A DNA stretch of 64,000 nucleotides from DT-110 sp030148525 (GCA_965227445.1 OZ245751.1:5270001-5334000); one strand, 5' to 3'; positions 17,290-25,437 are shown, counted from the stretch's first letter. Numbers and translations: made by a program. Notes: generated by a model not told the origin, from the sequence alone.

Positions 17290-17757
17290 TCTGATGGATA
17301 GTTTTAGTGCTGTCTGGCAGGAACTCTTGCGTTCCGTTGAGCTATTGGGGTTTGTCAGGGCAATCACCCCCCTAACGGACATTGAGCAGCAACTGCAAAC
17401 AGCTACTTAGGTTTTTCATTAGATGTTCTTAACAGGACTGAAGCAGGCTGCAGGCCCTTGCAACCTTTCTAACTGGGGCCATTAATTTAAGTAAAACTAT
17501 TGCAAACTATATGTTCACTCCCGTTTATGAACTCTTTGCTCGCCCGACTATATAGTTTAGCTTTCGCAAAAAAACAAGCAAACACCTGTTGCTTTATCCA
17601 TTTTTAAGCAATATTCAATGCATCAGTCCCCTTTTCTGCGGCGGCGTGGAAAGGAGAAAGCAGTTAATCATTGAAGGTGATACGTACATTACTACCACCC
17701 CGATAAATGAAGAAATTGTCATTTTCTCCCGATATTCAACACTCAACCAATCGCCTT
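17290..17757. other. 468-bp divergent intergenic region
   Basis: Promoter region shared by the leftward SulP gene and the rightward cyclo-ligase gene. No gene is supported; a GCTTTCGCAAAAAAAC stretch (17562-17577) is a near match to the recurrent 14-mer described in the findings. An in-frame upstream ATG for the cyclo-ligase exists at 17707. Confidence 0.6.
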
Positions 17758-18318
17758 ATGTCTACTGTCGAGCAAAAAAAAGTGTTGCGAAAGCACATGC
17801 TTGCCCAGCGTGCTGAGCTTGATCCCCGGCAAAAAAAAGCATGGGATCAGGCCATTTGCGACATGCTCTGGGATATGCTCAGCGAGCGGGAATGGGCAAC
17901 CATTCACTGTTACCTGCCCATGCGCACCGAGGTCGACATTGTGCCGCTCATTCGGCAGATGCTAGCGGCAGGCCTCACCGTAGTTACTCCCAAAACCCTG
18001 CCCGACCGCAAGCTGCAGCACCTGGTACTGCGATCCCTCGACGAATTGGAATGGGGCGTTTTTGGCACCAGCCATCCGGCTATGGCGAGAACTTTTTCCG
18101 GAAACTACGACTTGATAATAGTACCGGGATTGGCCTTCGATAAGGCAAATTACCGGTTGGGGTACGGAGGCGGGTATTACGATGCCTTCCTGTTGCAACA
18201 TCCCGATGCGTATAAAGCAGGTATCGGTTACCCCTTCCAGCTAGTGAATAAAGTCCCCGTCGAAGAACACGATGTTGCGTTGAACCAGGTGTTGAGCGCA
18301 ACGGACATGAGCGACTGA
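17758..18318 (+). CDS. 5-formyltetrahydrofolate cyclo-ligase
   Basis: 186 residues. Converts 5-formyl-THF to 5,10-methenyl-THF with ATP, salvaging folate one-carbon units. The basic N-terminus (KKVLRKHMLAQRAELD) and the C-terminal substrate/ATP site RLGYGGGYYDAFL are diagnostic, as is DLIIVPGLAFD upstream of it. I chose the ATG at 17758, since family members start about 5 residues before the KxxLRK motif; the alternative at 17707 adds 17 residues. One exact copy of the TTTTGGCGAAAGCC repeat begins 1 nt after the stop codon. Confidence 0.92.
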   Translation: MSTVEQKKVLRKHMLAQRAELDPRQKKAWDQAICDMLWDMLSEREWATIHCYLPMRTEVDIVPLIRQMLAAGLTVVTPKTLPDRKLQHLVLRSLDELEWGVFGTSHPAMARTFSGNYDLIIVPGLAFDKANYRLGYGGGYYDAFLLQHPDAYKAGIGYPFQLVNKVPVEEHDVALNQVLSATDMSD

Positions 18319-18319
18319 T

Positions 18320-18333
18320 TTTTGGCGAAAGCC
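18320..18333 (+). repeat. Recurrent 14-mer TTTTGGCGAAAGCC (intergenic copy)
   Basis: One of eight exact copies in the window. As RNA it can form GGC-GAAA-GCC, a mini-hairpin with a GNRA tetraloop. This copy follows the stop codon of the cyclo-ligase gene; the other intergenic copy is at 44368-44381. Confidence 0.8.
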
Positions 18334-18394
18334 AGACGAATACCACACTCCAACATTACAGAGAAACCAATCAAATTCAAAATAAAAACAGGCT

Positions 18395-18991
18395 ATGACG
18401 TTTTTCACAAAAATAAAATGGACCCTGGGTGTTCTATTAGTTTTCGTCCTGATCCTCGCCACCAACCTGATCGATAAAGACAATTTTCGCCGTGTCAAAA
18501 ACAGTATCGTTACCATCTACGAAGACCGCCTGGTAGTCAATGACCTCATCTTTGAACTTTCGCAAATGACTCACCAGAAAGAATTGGCTGCCGTCACTTC
18601 AGACTCGGAATTCTTCAATGGGCCCAATCAGCGAATCAATGAGAAAATTGACATCATCATCGAAAAATACCTCACCACCAAGCTGACCGACCGGGAAGAA
18701 AAAACCTTCGGGTTACTGCAAGACGATTTACAGGAATTGCGGAAAATGGAAGTCCCGCAACCGAGTGATCAAATGGCTTATCGGGAGGAACTATCGAATA
18801 TCAAGGACAATCTACATGAACTTACTAAAATCCAACTCAGGGAGGGCCGCAATCAAATGGCCATTAGTAAGGAAGCTATCAAGCACGTTGAATTATTCAC
18901 ACGTATTGAGATTTACCTGCTCATCTTTATGGCTATTGCCATTCAGGTGATTATCATCTATACGCCTAAGAAGAAGGCGAGGGTGGACTAG
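18395..18991 (+). CDS. Stand-alone 4HB_MCP-type membrane sensor protein
   Basis: 198 residues. One TM helix near the N-terminus (about 8-27), then about 140 residues of amphipathic, heptad-rich helix (SIVTIYEDRLVVNDLIFELS...), then a second TM (about 172-192) and a short basic tail. This is the four-helix-bundle ligand-binding layout of chemoreceptors (4HB_MCP_1), but no HAMP, kinase or MCP signalling domain follows. It probably works with a separate partner or as a small membrane protein of its own. Its stop codon overlaps the convergent gene's stop in a shared CTAG. Confidence 0.75.
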   Translation: MTFFTKIKWTLGVLLVFVLILATNLIDKDNFRRVKNSIVTIYEDRLVVNDLIFELSQMTHQKELAAVTSDSEFFNGPNQRINEKIDIIIEKYLTTKLTDREEKTFGLLQDDLQELRKMEVPQPSDQMAYREELSNIKDNLHELTKIQLREGRNQMAISKEAIKHVELFTRIEIYLLIFMAIAIQVIIIYTPKKKARVD

Positions 18992-19470
18992 TGATGATCA
19001 AAACTCAATACTCGCCGGATGATCCACTGATCGCCCTCTTTGATCCACAGGTGGGTAAACAGGGCCGTACTCGTCAGGTAGGGCTCTTTACCGGCCTCGC
19101 GGGCATAGAACTCGTGCTCGCCACGCTGCACCACTCCATACAATTCCCCGTTTTCGTATAGCGGGAACACCTCGGTCGACCCCGCTACCAGTTTGCGTAA
19201 TGGCCGGTATTCCAGTCCGCAAATGTTGTTGCGAATACCTTCCACAAAAGACTCTTGCCCGCGGGTAATGCCCGACTGATCGTGGTAGAACTCAAAATCG
19301 TCATCGGTAAGCTCGTAGAGGATATCTACTTCACAGTTGTTAAAGCTCACTTCGAAGAGCAGGCTGTCGAGGCGCAGTATTTCCGCATGCAGCGGATCCG
19401 TCTGATCGACTTGGGCGTAGCATTGGAGGGTAAGCAGAGCAAAAAGAGTGAATGGTAACAGTTGGCGCAT
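18988..19470 (-). CDS. Secreted NTF2/DUF4440-like protein
   Basis: 160 residues. Signal peptide 1-20 (LQCYAQ), then a DUF4440/SnoaL-type cone fold: ILRLDSLLFEVSFNNCEVDILYELTDDDFEFYHDQSG, ending WIKEGDQWIIRRVLSFDHH. Proteins of this fold bind small molecules or act as simple lyases/isomerases; the role is unknown. The start is the ATG at 19470, before the signal peptide; a much longer frame upstream only reads through the palindromic repeat cluster. Its upstream region holds four GTGGAAC palindromes. Confidence 0.82.
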   Translation of the reverse strand: MRQLLPFTLFALLTLQCYAQVDQTDPLHAEILRLDSLLFEVSFNNCEVDILYELTDDDFEFYHDQSGITRGQESFVEGIRNNICGLEYRPLRKLVAGSTEVFPLYENGELYGVVQRGEHEFYAREAGKEPYLTSTALFTHLWIKEGDQWIIRRVLSFDHH

Positions 19471-19561
19471 GAGTGGTTTTGTGTGGATGAATTGGGGGGG
19501 GAGCGTTTTGCCCGGACTTGCGTCCGGGCGGACAGAAAGGTCGTGCCTCTGGCACTTGGGA

Positions 19562-19733
19562 TGGAACAAGTTCCACCTGCTTTTTTCGTGTATGGTTATA
19601 CAGCAGGTTACCTTCGGCGCCCACGGACGGCACTTATGGTGGAACAAGTTCCACCTTTTTATTTTTTTGGCAACCGTGGAACAAGTTCCACCTACTGGTA
19701 CGAACTGATCGTGAGTTGATGGAACGGGTTCCT
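19562..19733. repeat. Cluster of four GTGGAACAAGTTCCAC palindromes
   Basis: Copies at 19562-19577, 19638-19655, 19676-19692 and a diverged one at 19720-19733 (TGGAACGGGTTCCT). The centres are 78, 37 and 43 bp apart. All lie upstream of the DUF4440-like gene. They could be operator sites for a dimeric regulator or a small dispersed palindrome. Confidence 0.75.
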
Positions 19734-19760
19734 CCGCTGTCAAATGATTGGTGCATGGGG

Positions 19761-19955
19761 TTATACGGTTTGATCGGTATGAGCGATCTCCATTTGAGGG
19801 TCGGTGCGAACGGCAGCTTCCTCGGCTTCGGTAAGCGGTGTATTGACCGAGCACATGATGAAAAATACACCCGCACCGATCAGGTGAAGGCAATAGCTCT
19901 TTACACTTCCCGATTCACGAACAGCACGACGAACTTTACGAAAATAGGTCAACAT
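19761..19955 (-). CDS. Possible small membrane protein (DUF6090-like start)
   Basis: 64 residues from the ATG at 19955. MLTYFRKVRRAVRESGSVKSY followed by a hydrophobic helix resembles the start of DUF6090 proteins of Bacteroidota (FRKIRQ..., then LIYAIGE... and a TM helix). It ends soon after the TM segment, so it would be a remnant or a true short form. Weak case. Confidence 0.3.
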   Translation of the reverse strand: MLTYFRKVRRAVRESGSVKSYCLHLIGAGVFFIMCSVNTPLTEAEEAAVRTDPQMEIAHTDQTV

Positions 19956-20180
19956 GGCTTTGGGTGTTTGATTACCTATAAACTGCTGATTCCGCGGGTG
20001 AAATGGGTGCATTTGTCGACGAAATGATTCGAAAACACGACGATGGGAAATCCGATGACTACAGAGAATCAACGGACTATAGGTAATCAAAAGATCCTTT
20101 TTAAAGGGCCCTGGGCCACGGTGAGGTTTTAGGTTGACGGTCGGTAAGCGGCAATTTGATCGTATTGGATATGGGCATAC

Positions 20181-22115
20181 TCAGTAGGTTGTTCGCAAAT
20201 AGGTCTGTGGATTATAGCGGGCGATTTGGTCGAATTCGGGTTCGGATAGCTTCGCCCGGGTCTGTGCCAGCAGTTCCTTATCGGTCTTATGGCTGCGGAT
20301 CATATAAAAGTCGGTGCCGAAGAGTACCCGATCCCCCAGCCGGTGGGTGGGCAGTATTAGTCCGGCTTCCGCCAAATGCGGGGGTGTAGAAACGTTGGTG
20401 CCACGATCGTGATGCAGGGTCTGATGCAGGAGGGGATATATCCTTTCGTCGTGCAGGGTATAACTGATATCCGCGTAGATATTAGGGTACTGCAGCATCA
20501 TACTGGAGATCATGGTGTACCAATCCATATTCTCCCAGGCATCGCGGGCATTGTACCAGGAAAGGTTACCGTGGTCCGCTACCGAATGGGCCAGGGCCGA
20601 TCCCGATGCCGGACGCATACGCAATTGAGCGGCACTGTAACTGCGGTCGCGATGCAGATATTTTGTCCACTCCTCTACCCCACCGTAGTGACCAAAACAT
20701 ACCTTCAAGTGGTGCAAATTCCGGTGCCGTTCCTCCGGTTGCCCAAACAGCTTGTCGAGCATATCCTTCTGGTCGTCTGTCACCTGCTCCGAAGCATAGT
20801 AATGGTGCAAGAGTGCGGCAAAAAGATCGGGATGTAACAAACACAGGATATTCATGGGGTTCGAGAAGTGCCGCTGATAATTCCGGGCCCGGGTGGCGGA
20901 TAAGCGCAAGTACCGATCCCCGTCCGGATCCTGCCGGTATACCGGATGGCGGTTCCAGGCCCGCTTTTTCATGCCCCGGTAAAAGATGGTACCCATAGTA
21001 CAGTGCGTCATGATGGGTATCTGCCTGTCGGCCGCGTACTTCCACAGTGGTAACAGATCGATGTCGAAGGGGTAATAACCCAGTGCCGGATACATTTTAA
21101 TGCCGGCGAATCGCAGGCCGGGATCGTCCGGCTCCAGATAACGCTTAAGCCAGCAATCCCCCAGCACCACCTCGCCGGTATCGGAAACGGAATAGCTGAA
21201 GTAGGGTTTTTGATCCCCTTTCCGGCGACTGGACCGGATACGCTCCGGGTGGGCAAAGACAAAGGGCTTGAACGACACCCCCCGGTTACGTTTCAGATCG
21301 CGCAACTTCTCCAGCTGTAACAGGTAGTTATTCTTTTGTTGCAGCAACCGTTCCGGAGTGTGCCAGTCGTAGCTTCCGCGCTTATCCATCTCTAGGTAAA
21401 CCGACTCATACTCGGCGGGAACAGATTTAGGACTACCCGCCTTCATAAAATTCATATCCATAGGTAGCACTACGAAATGAGTCCCGGCAGGGTATTGGTC
21501 TTCCAGCCGGTCCAGGATATCCTGCTGGCGGCGATACTTAGCAAACTCACCCAATTGCAAATACCGGCGAAACAGGGCGGTATTCAATTTACCCGGAATG
21601 CGAAAAAGGTATTTAAAGACAAATAAGATCAGGTTACGCGCCGATTTCAGGAACAGCAGCACCAGCGCTACGAACGCAATTCGTAACCAATTTTTAAAGA
21701 GGACGGTATTGATACCTGCGAATATCCAGTCAAATAGCTGGTTAATCCCTCTCCCCAAACGGCTTTCGCCAAAAGAAAAATCTCCGTAAGCCCACTGCAA
21801 CACGATCAGGATGACTACGAAGGCCAGCACGTATTGCACAAGCTTGATAATGCGCGGTACGATGGGATAGTAGGTATACTTATCGTACAGCCATTCCCTT
21901 CCTTCCTTAATCCGGTAGGCTGCCTGATGGATGAGGGCAGGGTCATTTTTATCGGGCCGGCGAATGGGCATCACCACGTATCGCAATATGCAGATAAATA
22001 TTCCCAAATGCGCCAGCCAGTGGACCGGACTGGGCAACACCCCTTTTCCCAACAGGGGTGGCACGTAATCATTGGTGAAAACGTGGGTATGGCAATTAGT
22101 GATCGGTGGTTTCAT
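20181..22115 (-). CDS. Amidohydrolase-family protein with inserted membrane helices
   Basis: 644 residues. The metal-binding HxH motif is at the very start (NCHTHVF, His9/His11). Then comes a long insert of about 180 residues with three to four TM helices (about 31-49, 90-109, 126-140, 144-172). The rest of an amidohydrolase_2-type TIM barrel follows: GIKMYPALGYYPFD, PIMTHCTMG (metal His), CFGHYGG, and the late catalytic Asp in RVLFGTDFY. The protein therefore looks like a metal-dependent hydrolase tethered in the inner membrane between strand 1 and the rest of its barrel. The ATG at 22115 was chosen; the upstream extension would encode a heptad DNA array. Substrate unknown. Confidence 0.85.
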   Translation of the reverse strand: MKPPITNCHTHVFTNDYVPPLLGKGVLPSPVHWLAHLGIFICILRYVVMPIRRPDKNDPALIHQAAYRIKEGREWLYDKYTYYPIVPRIIKLVQYVLAFVVILIVLQWAYGDFSFGESRLGRGINQLFDWIFAGINTVLFKNWLRIAFVALVLLFLKSARNLILFVFKYLFRIPGKLNTALFRRYLQLGEFAKYRRQQDILDRLEDQYPAGTHFVVLPMDMNFMKAGSPKSVPAEYESVYLEMDKRGSYDWHTPERLLQQKNNYLLQLEKLRDLKRNRGVSFKPFVFAHPERIRSSRRKGDQKPYFSYSVSDTGEVVLGDCWLKRYLEPDDPGLRFAGIKMYPALGYYPFDIDLLPLWKYAADRQIPIMTHCTMGTIFYRGMKKRAWNRHPVYRQDPDGDRYLRLSATRARNYQRHFSNPMNILCLLHPDLFAALLHHYYASEQVTDDQKDMLDKLFGQPEERHRNLHHLKVCFGHYGGVEEWTKYLHRDRSYSAAQLRMRPASGSALAHSVADHGNLSWYNARDAWENMDWYTMISSMMLQYPNIYADISYTLHDERIYPLLHQTLHHDRGTNVSTPPHLAEAGLILPTHRLGDRVLFGTDFYMIRSHKTDKELLAQTRAKLSEPEFDQIARYNPQTYLRTTY

Positions 22116-22120
22116 AATCA

Positions 22121-22162
22121 GGTTTGAGGTTTGAGGTTTGAGGTTTGGGGTTTGAGGTAGAG
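22121..22162. repeat. Heptad array, 6 units (GGTTTGA type)
   Basis: Register-conserved units GGTTTGA (three times), GGTTTGG, GGTTTGA and GGTAGAG, starting 5 nt upstream of the amidohydrolase ATG, so the 5' leader of that gene is made of the array. It is the reverse-complement sequence class of the CAAACCT array at 10149-10197. Confidence 0.85.
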
Positions 22163-22186
22163 CGGTATAATCCTGAAGCAGTGATC

Positions 22187-22549
22187 TCAAACGGGATTGC
22201 ACCCACTCTTCGCCAGTATCTCCTCCGGATCCTTTAGGTGCAACAGTACTTGCAGCGCCTCGTGCTTGTCTCCGGCCTGTGCGTAATAGGCCGCACAAAT
22301 ACGCTTCCCGATCCAGTAGCCCATATCGGCCATGTGCCGGGCATTTTGAATCCGATTGGGTTTAAAGGTCTTGATGCCTCTGGTTCCCGGCTTAAGGTAC
22401 TCCGTTTGAATGGCTTCGTGGGTTATCTCATCGGAATATTCGGCGAGCAGGGCAACGAACCGCTCGGCATTTTCCGTGACGTAATCCTGTGCGGGCGCGG
22501 GTTGCCAGACGAGCAGACCTGCGAATAGCATGAGTGTTCGAACGTACAT
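22187..22549 (-). CDS. Secreted protein of unknown function, possibly truncated
   Basis: 120 residues: signal peptide 1-20 (QPAPAQ) and an alpha-helical mature part with FVALLAEYSDEITHEAIQTEYLKPGTRGIKTFKPNRIQNARHMAD. This segment resembles the N-terminal part of larger secreted hydrolase-like proteins of Bacteroidota (DUF2268/DUF5700 type), but no HExxH motif follows. Ends with a normal-looking stop. Real gene likely, function unknown. Confidence 0.6.
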   Translation of the reverse strand: MYVRTLMLFAGLLVWQPAPAQDYVTENAERFVALLAEYSDEITHEAIQTEYLKPGTRGIKTFKPNRIQNARHMADMGYWIGKRICAAYYAQAGDKHEALQVLLHLKDPEEILAKSGCNPV

Positions 22550-22987
22550 AATATGGGTTTTACCTAAAGATGAGCATTCGCGGCAAAAGTTGCACGTAAA
22601 AGTACGAGATGCCGCATCGAAGACTTTTGCAAAATGGTAGTGCTGTTACCGGAGTCGCGTTTGAGCTAGCCGAATTTTTAGTGTTTAATTTTTAATTCAT
22701 TAATGCCTTTTGCAGCTCCTAAATGTCAAAGCAAGGGAACGAAGTTTTGTGCCTGTTTCACGCAGTGACCGCAATGTGTGCGCAGCGGACCGCAATGCGC
22801 CTCTGCGCACACAGCGTAAAGAACGAATTGCTTCGATAAGCACTCCAATCACATTGAGACGCGATTTATTATGCCTGTTTCTCGCAGCGACCGCACCAAT
22901 ACCTCAGCGAATCATTGCGATCCTCTGCGCACACAGCGTGAAAAAGGAATTGCCTCGATAAACACTCCGACCATGTAGAGACGCGAT
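22550..22987. other. Intergenic region with tandem duplication
   Basis: No gene supported. The right-hand part is the 122-bp tandem repeat listed separately; the left part shows nothing recognisable. Confidence 0.6.
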
Positions 22988-22992
22988 TTATC
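22751..22992. repeat. Diverged 122-bp tandem duplication
   Basis: Unit 1 (22751-22872) and unit 2 (22873-22992) both run GCCTGTTTC(A/T)CGCAG(T/C)GACCGCA ... CTCTGCGCACACAGCGT ... AATTGC(T/C)TCGATAA(G/A)CACTCC ... GAGACGCGATTTAT. They differ mostly in the middle. Each ends with the GACGCGATTTAT dyad repeat also found near 8.65 and 13.29 kb. Confidence 0.8.
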
Positions 22993-23529
22993 GCGTCTGC
23001 CTTCGCCCGCGTTCCCATTGTGCCGGACTCCGATCAACGAATACATTGATAATGTTCACCTTGGACGTATCCCGATCCTGGTAAAAGGCATTCCATTCGG
23101 GAAAGGCCTTGATGCAGGGCCGGCACCCCGGTAACCACTGCCTGGCCGTGCTCGATAGTAAAGGGCTTTAAGAGCGTGTTTGGGATTTATCCTTTGGACT
23201 GCAAATGTCTATTATACCGACAACGAAGTGGTTTTGCTTCGCAGTACTTCGTGCTGGGAATCCAAACCACTTCGAGTCGAGTATATACTCGCGTGAAAAG
23301 GTTGGGCAAAGCCCAATCCTTTTCGGAAGCGGTATACTTGAACCTCACTGCAGCCTTTTTTCGCCCCGTAGCCATGCTACGAAGCTCAAAAAAGGCTTTG
23401 TGAGAACCAAATTCTAGACATTTTCGCCATCAAAAACAAATCCCAAACACGCTCTAAAAAATACAAAACGCTAAACGTAATTACGGTAATGGCCAAGGCC
23501 CACTGGAAAACCGGACGCTCCTGTCGCAT
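22988..23529 (-). pseudogene. Membrane-anchored thioredoxin-like gene, split by MITE B
   Basis: On the minus strand, an ATG at 23529 begins MRQERPVFQWALAITVITF, a membrane anchor. It is cut at 23456 by the MITE-like element. Beyond the element, 23170 to 22988 encodes SPLLSSTARQWLPGCRPC and then IKAFPEWNAFYQDRD...VNIINVFVDRSPAQW, the CxxC helix and next strand of a TlpA/thioredoxin-like domain, with a stop at 22988. Removing the element and one TAA copy still leaves a one-base frame difference, and the domain is too short, so the gene has decayed beyond the insertion. Confidence 0.7.
23171..23455. mobile_element. MITE-like element B (285 bp), inserted in a thioredoxin-like gene
   Basis: Inverted near-identical copy of element A (13377-13640). 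Ends GAGCGTGTTTGGG / CCCAAACACGCTC, flanked by TAA on both sides. Carries the hairpin module (23213-23336), here in full length with an extra 21-bp arm absent from A, and the long GCCTTTTTT...AAAAAAGGC hairpin. No ORF is credible. Confidence 0.88.
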
Positions 23530-23606
23530 GTCGAATCAATTGGTGCACGAACATGGGTAAAGACAGGGGATTGGGACGGGGGTTGCAACTAATAATTAAT
23601 AATGTT

Positions 23607-23669
23607 CAGTGCTAAGTGCTCAATGGATTTTTTTCATTGAGCACTTAGCACCGATCATTGAGCATTGTT
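23607..23669. repeat. Heptad array forming a 17-bp hairpin at a gene end
   Basis: Units CAGTGCT, AAGTGCT, CAATGGA, TTTTTTT, CATTGAG, CACTTAG, CACCGAT, CATTGAG, CATTGTT in one 7-nt register, running into the minus-strand stop codon at 23668. The array holds a perfect 17-bp stem (23609-23625 with 23635-23651, 9-nt loop), so it could terminate the amidohydrolase transcript. Confidence 0.8.
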
Positions 23670-25377
23670 ACCGAATGAACCGCACCTTAGCGATCTTCCC
23701 GTCCACTACCTCGTAGATGGCCACCACATCCGAGTAGCGGTCGCCAAAGCGGACGTGCTCCCGGTCGATGACCTTATTATTCAGTACGATCCGATTCTGA
23801 ATGTCGCAGTAGAGGTTGGTGACGCGCTCGAACATGGGCCCGTAGGTAGCCCGCATCTGCTCGTGGCCTTTCATAGATAACTCGCCCTGCTCGTTATAGA
23901 CCTCCACGTCTTCGGCGTAGGTAGCAAGGAAGGCGTCTATATCCCGGGCATTATAAGCATTCACCTGACGCTGGACGATTTGTTCCGGCGTTTCCTGCAG
24001 GATGGAATCGACGGGCAGGACCTGCCCCGCCTTGATGACCAACTCAATGTCTTCCAGGTGCCCGATATCCTCGAGCGGATTTTGCGAAAGCAAGACCATA
24101 TCCGCCTGCTTACCAGCCCTGATGGAGCCGAGCACGTCCCCCTTACCAAATCCTTTGGCCGGATTCAGGGTGCTGAAGACCAACAGATCCCAATTGGATA
24201 TACCCGCTTCCTTCATTGCCAGCAGCTCGGGCATATACGAGGACGCGTGCATGGTACCGATATTACCGGCATCGGTACCGGTGGCGATATTAGCACCGAG
24301 TTTGGAGAGCATCCGTAGGTTGTGGGCCATCAGGCTGTCAGTGGTGCCGGAAGTAGGTGGCATGCCACTCTTATAAATAGCCTTTAGCCGGTTAGGCCAT
24401 TGAGGTTCGGGAATACGCTCGAGATCCATCAGTGTGTTGTAGGCGTGCGGATTGGCGTAGGCCAAATCCTGGTCGGTATGGTTGAGCTGGCCGGTGAATG
24501 TGCGGAAATAGCCATTAGATACGATAAGGGTGGGGATGTAGGTGACCTGCTTGTCGGCCAGCTCCCGGGCAAAATCCTCAGGAATGGCGGCATTATCCAC
24601 GCTGTGCACCAGAATGTCGGCGCCGGCCTTTACGGCCAGTTGAGCCGTTTCGAGTTGGGTGGCGTGGACGGCTAATCGCAGGTTGTTTTCGTCGCACTTT
24701 TGTCCGATGTACTCCACCAGGGGATAGGTTTCCTGGGGTGGATACTGGCGGGACGCGATGTACCAGATCTTGATAAAATCGGGTTTATAGGGCAGCATCT
24801 GCTCAAAGAGCGCATCGATCTCTTGCCGGTTGGTCACCTTGACGATGGGCGGGTCGCCCTCGTCCATCTGCGGGCGGGCCACGATGGAAAAAAGCGGCCC
24901 GGTAACCAGCACGTCGGGCGACAACATGCCGGCAGCGATGGAGTCGCGTACCGTGAAGTTCCACATGGGCCCGCCCACATCCATGACGGTGGTAATGCCT
25001 AGGCGCAGGTAGCGTTGTAGATAATCGGCGGCATTGTCTTTGGCAAACTGGATCTCCTCGGTGTAGGGACGCACCCGGCGCAGATCCACCGCATCGGGGC
25101 GCGTATACAAGCCGCCCGACTGGAAAAAGTGGATGTGGGCGTCGATCAGTCCGGGGATGAGGAACTTCCCTTCGGCTTCGATGATGCGATCATCGGCGCT
25201 GGTCTCCAGGTTGTCGAAATCATCGATGGCGGTCACGCGGTTGTTGGTGATGGCAACGGATGTGCCCGGTCTGAGCGTTCGCGTTTCCACATCGAGCAGA
25301 TTCACGTCCCTGATGATGGTGGATTGAGTGAAGGCTACTAATGGCAGGCTAAAGAGCAGTAGAAGAATATTTTTCAT
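23668..25377 (-). CDS. Secreted amidohydrolase fused to a SnoaL-like domain
   Basis: 569 residues. Signal peptide 1-18. A metal-dependent amidohydrolase of the imidazolonepropionase-like group follows: PGLIDAHIHFF (His81/His83), AVHATQ, LVHSVDNA, and the late Asp in ATGTDAGNIG, ending with the usual GKQADMVLL barrel closure at about 425. A C-terminal NTF2/SnoaL domain (about 455-569; NAYNARDIDAFLATYAEDVEVYNEQGE) is attached. The fusion occurs in Bacteroidota periplasmic hydrolases; substrates could be dipeptides or cyclic amides. The gene is followed by a strong hairpin in a heptad array. Confidence 0.9.
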   Translation of the reverse strand: MKNILLLLFSLPLVAFTQSTIIRDVNLLDVETRTLRPGTSVAITNNRVTAIDDFDNLETSADDRIIEAEGKFLIPGLIDAHIHFFQSGGLYTRPDAVDLRRVRPYTEEIQFAKDNAADYLQRYLRLGITTVMDVGGPMWNFTVRDSIAAGMLSPDVLVTGPLFSIVARPQMDEGDPPIVKVTNRQEIDALFEQMLPYKPDFIKIWYIASRQYPPQETYPLVEYIGQKCDENNLRLAVHATQLETAQLAVKAGADILVHSVDNAAIPEDFARELADKQVTYIPTLIVSNGYFRTFTGQLNHTDQDLAYANPHAYNTLMDLERIPEPQWPNRLKAIYKSGMPPTSGTTDSLMAHNLRMLSKLGANIATGTDAGNIGTMHASSYMPELLAMKEAGISNWDLLVFSTLNPAKGFGKGDVLGSIRAGKQADMVLLSQNPLEDIGHLEDIELVIKAGQVLPVDSILQETPEQIVQRQVNAYNARDIDAFLATYAEDVEVYNEQGELSMKGHEQMRATYGPMFERVTNLYCDIQNRIVLNNKVIDREHVRFGDRYSDVVAIYEVVDGKIAKVRFIR

Positions 25378-25437
25378 AGTATTGGCTAGGCATTTATTGC
25401 TAGGAAAATACTGGATTCGGACCAGTCTATGTCAAGT

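Larger units (their letters stand above)
19471..20180. other. About 700-bp sparsely coding region with palindromes
   Basis: It contains four TGGAACAAGTTCCA-type palindromes (19562-19733) and one possible small gene (19761-19955). Nothing else convincing is seen; open frames here differ from neighbouring genes in composition and have no family features. Confidence 0.6.

Noticed and set aside
19471..19893. Upstream extension of the DUF4440-like gene to 301 residues
   Set aside because: The extension translates the palindrome cluster; the signal peptide starts at 19470.
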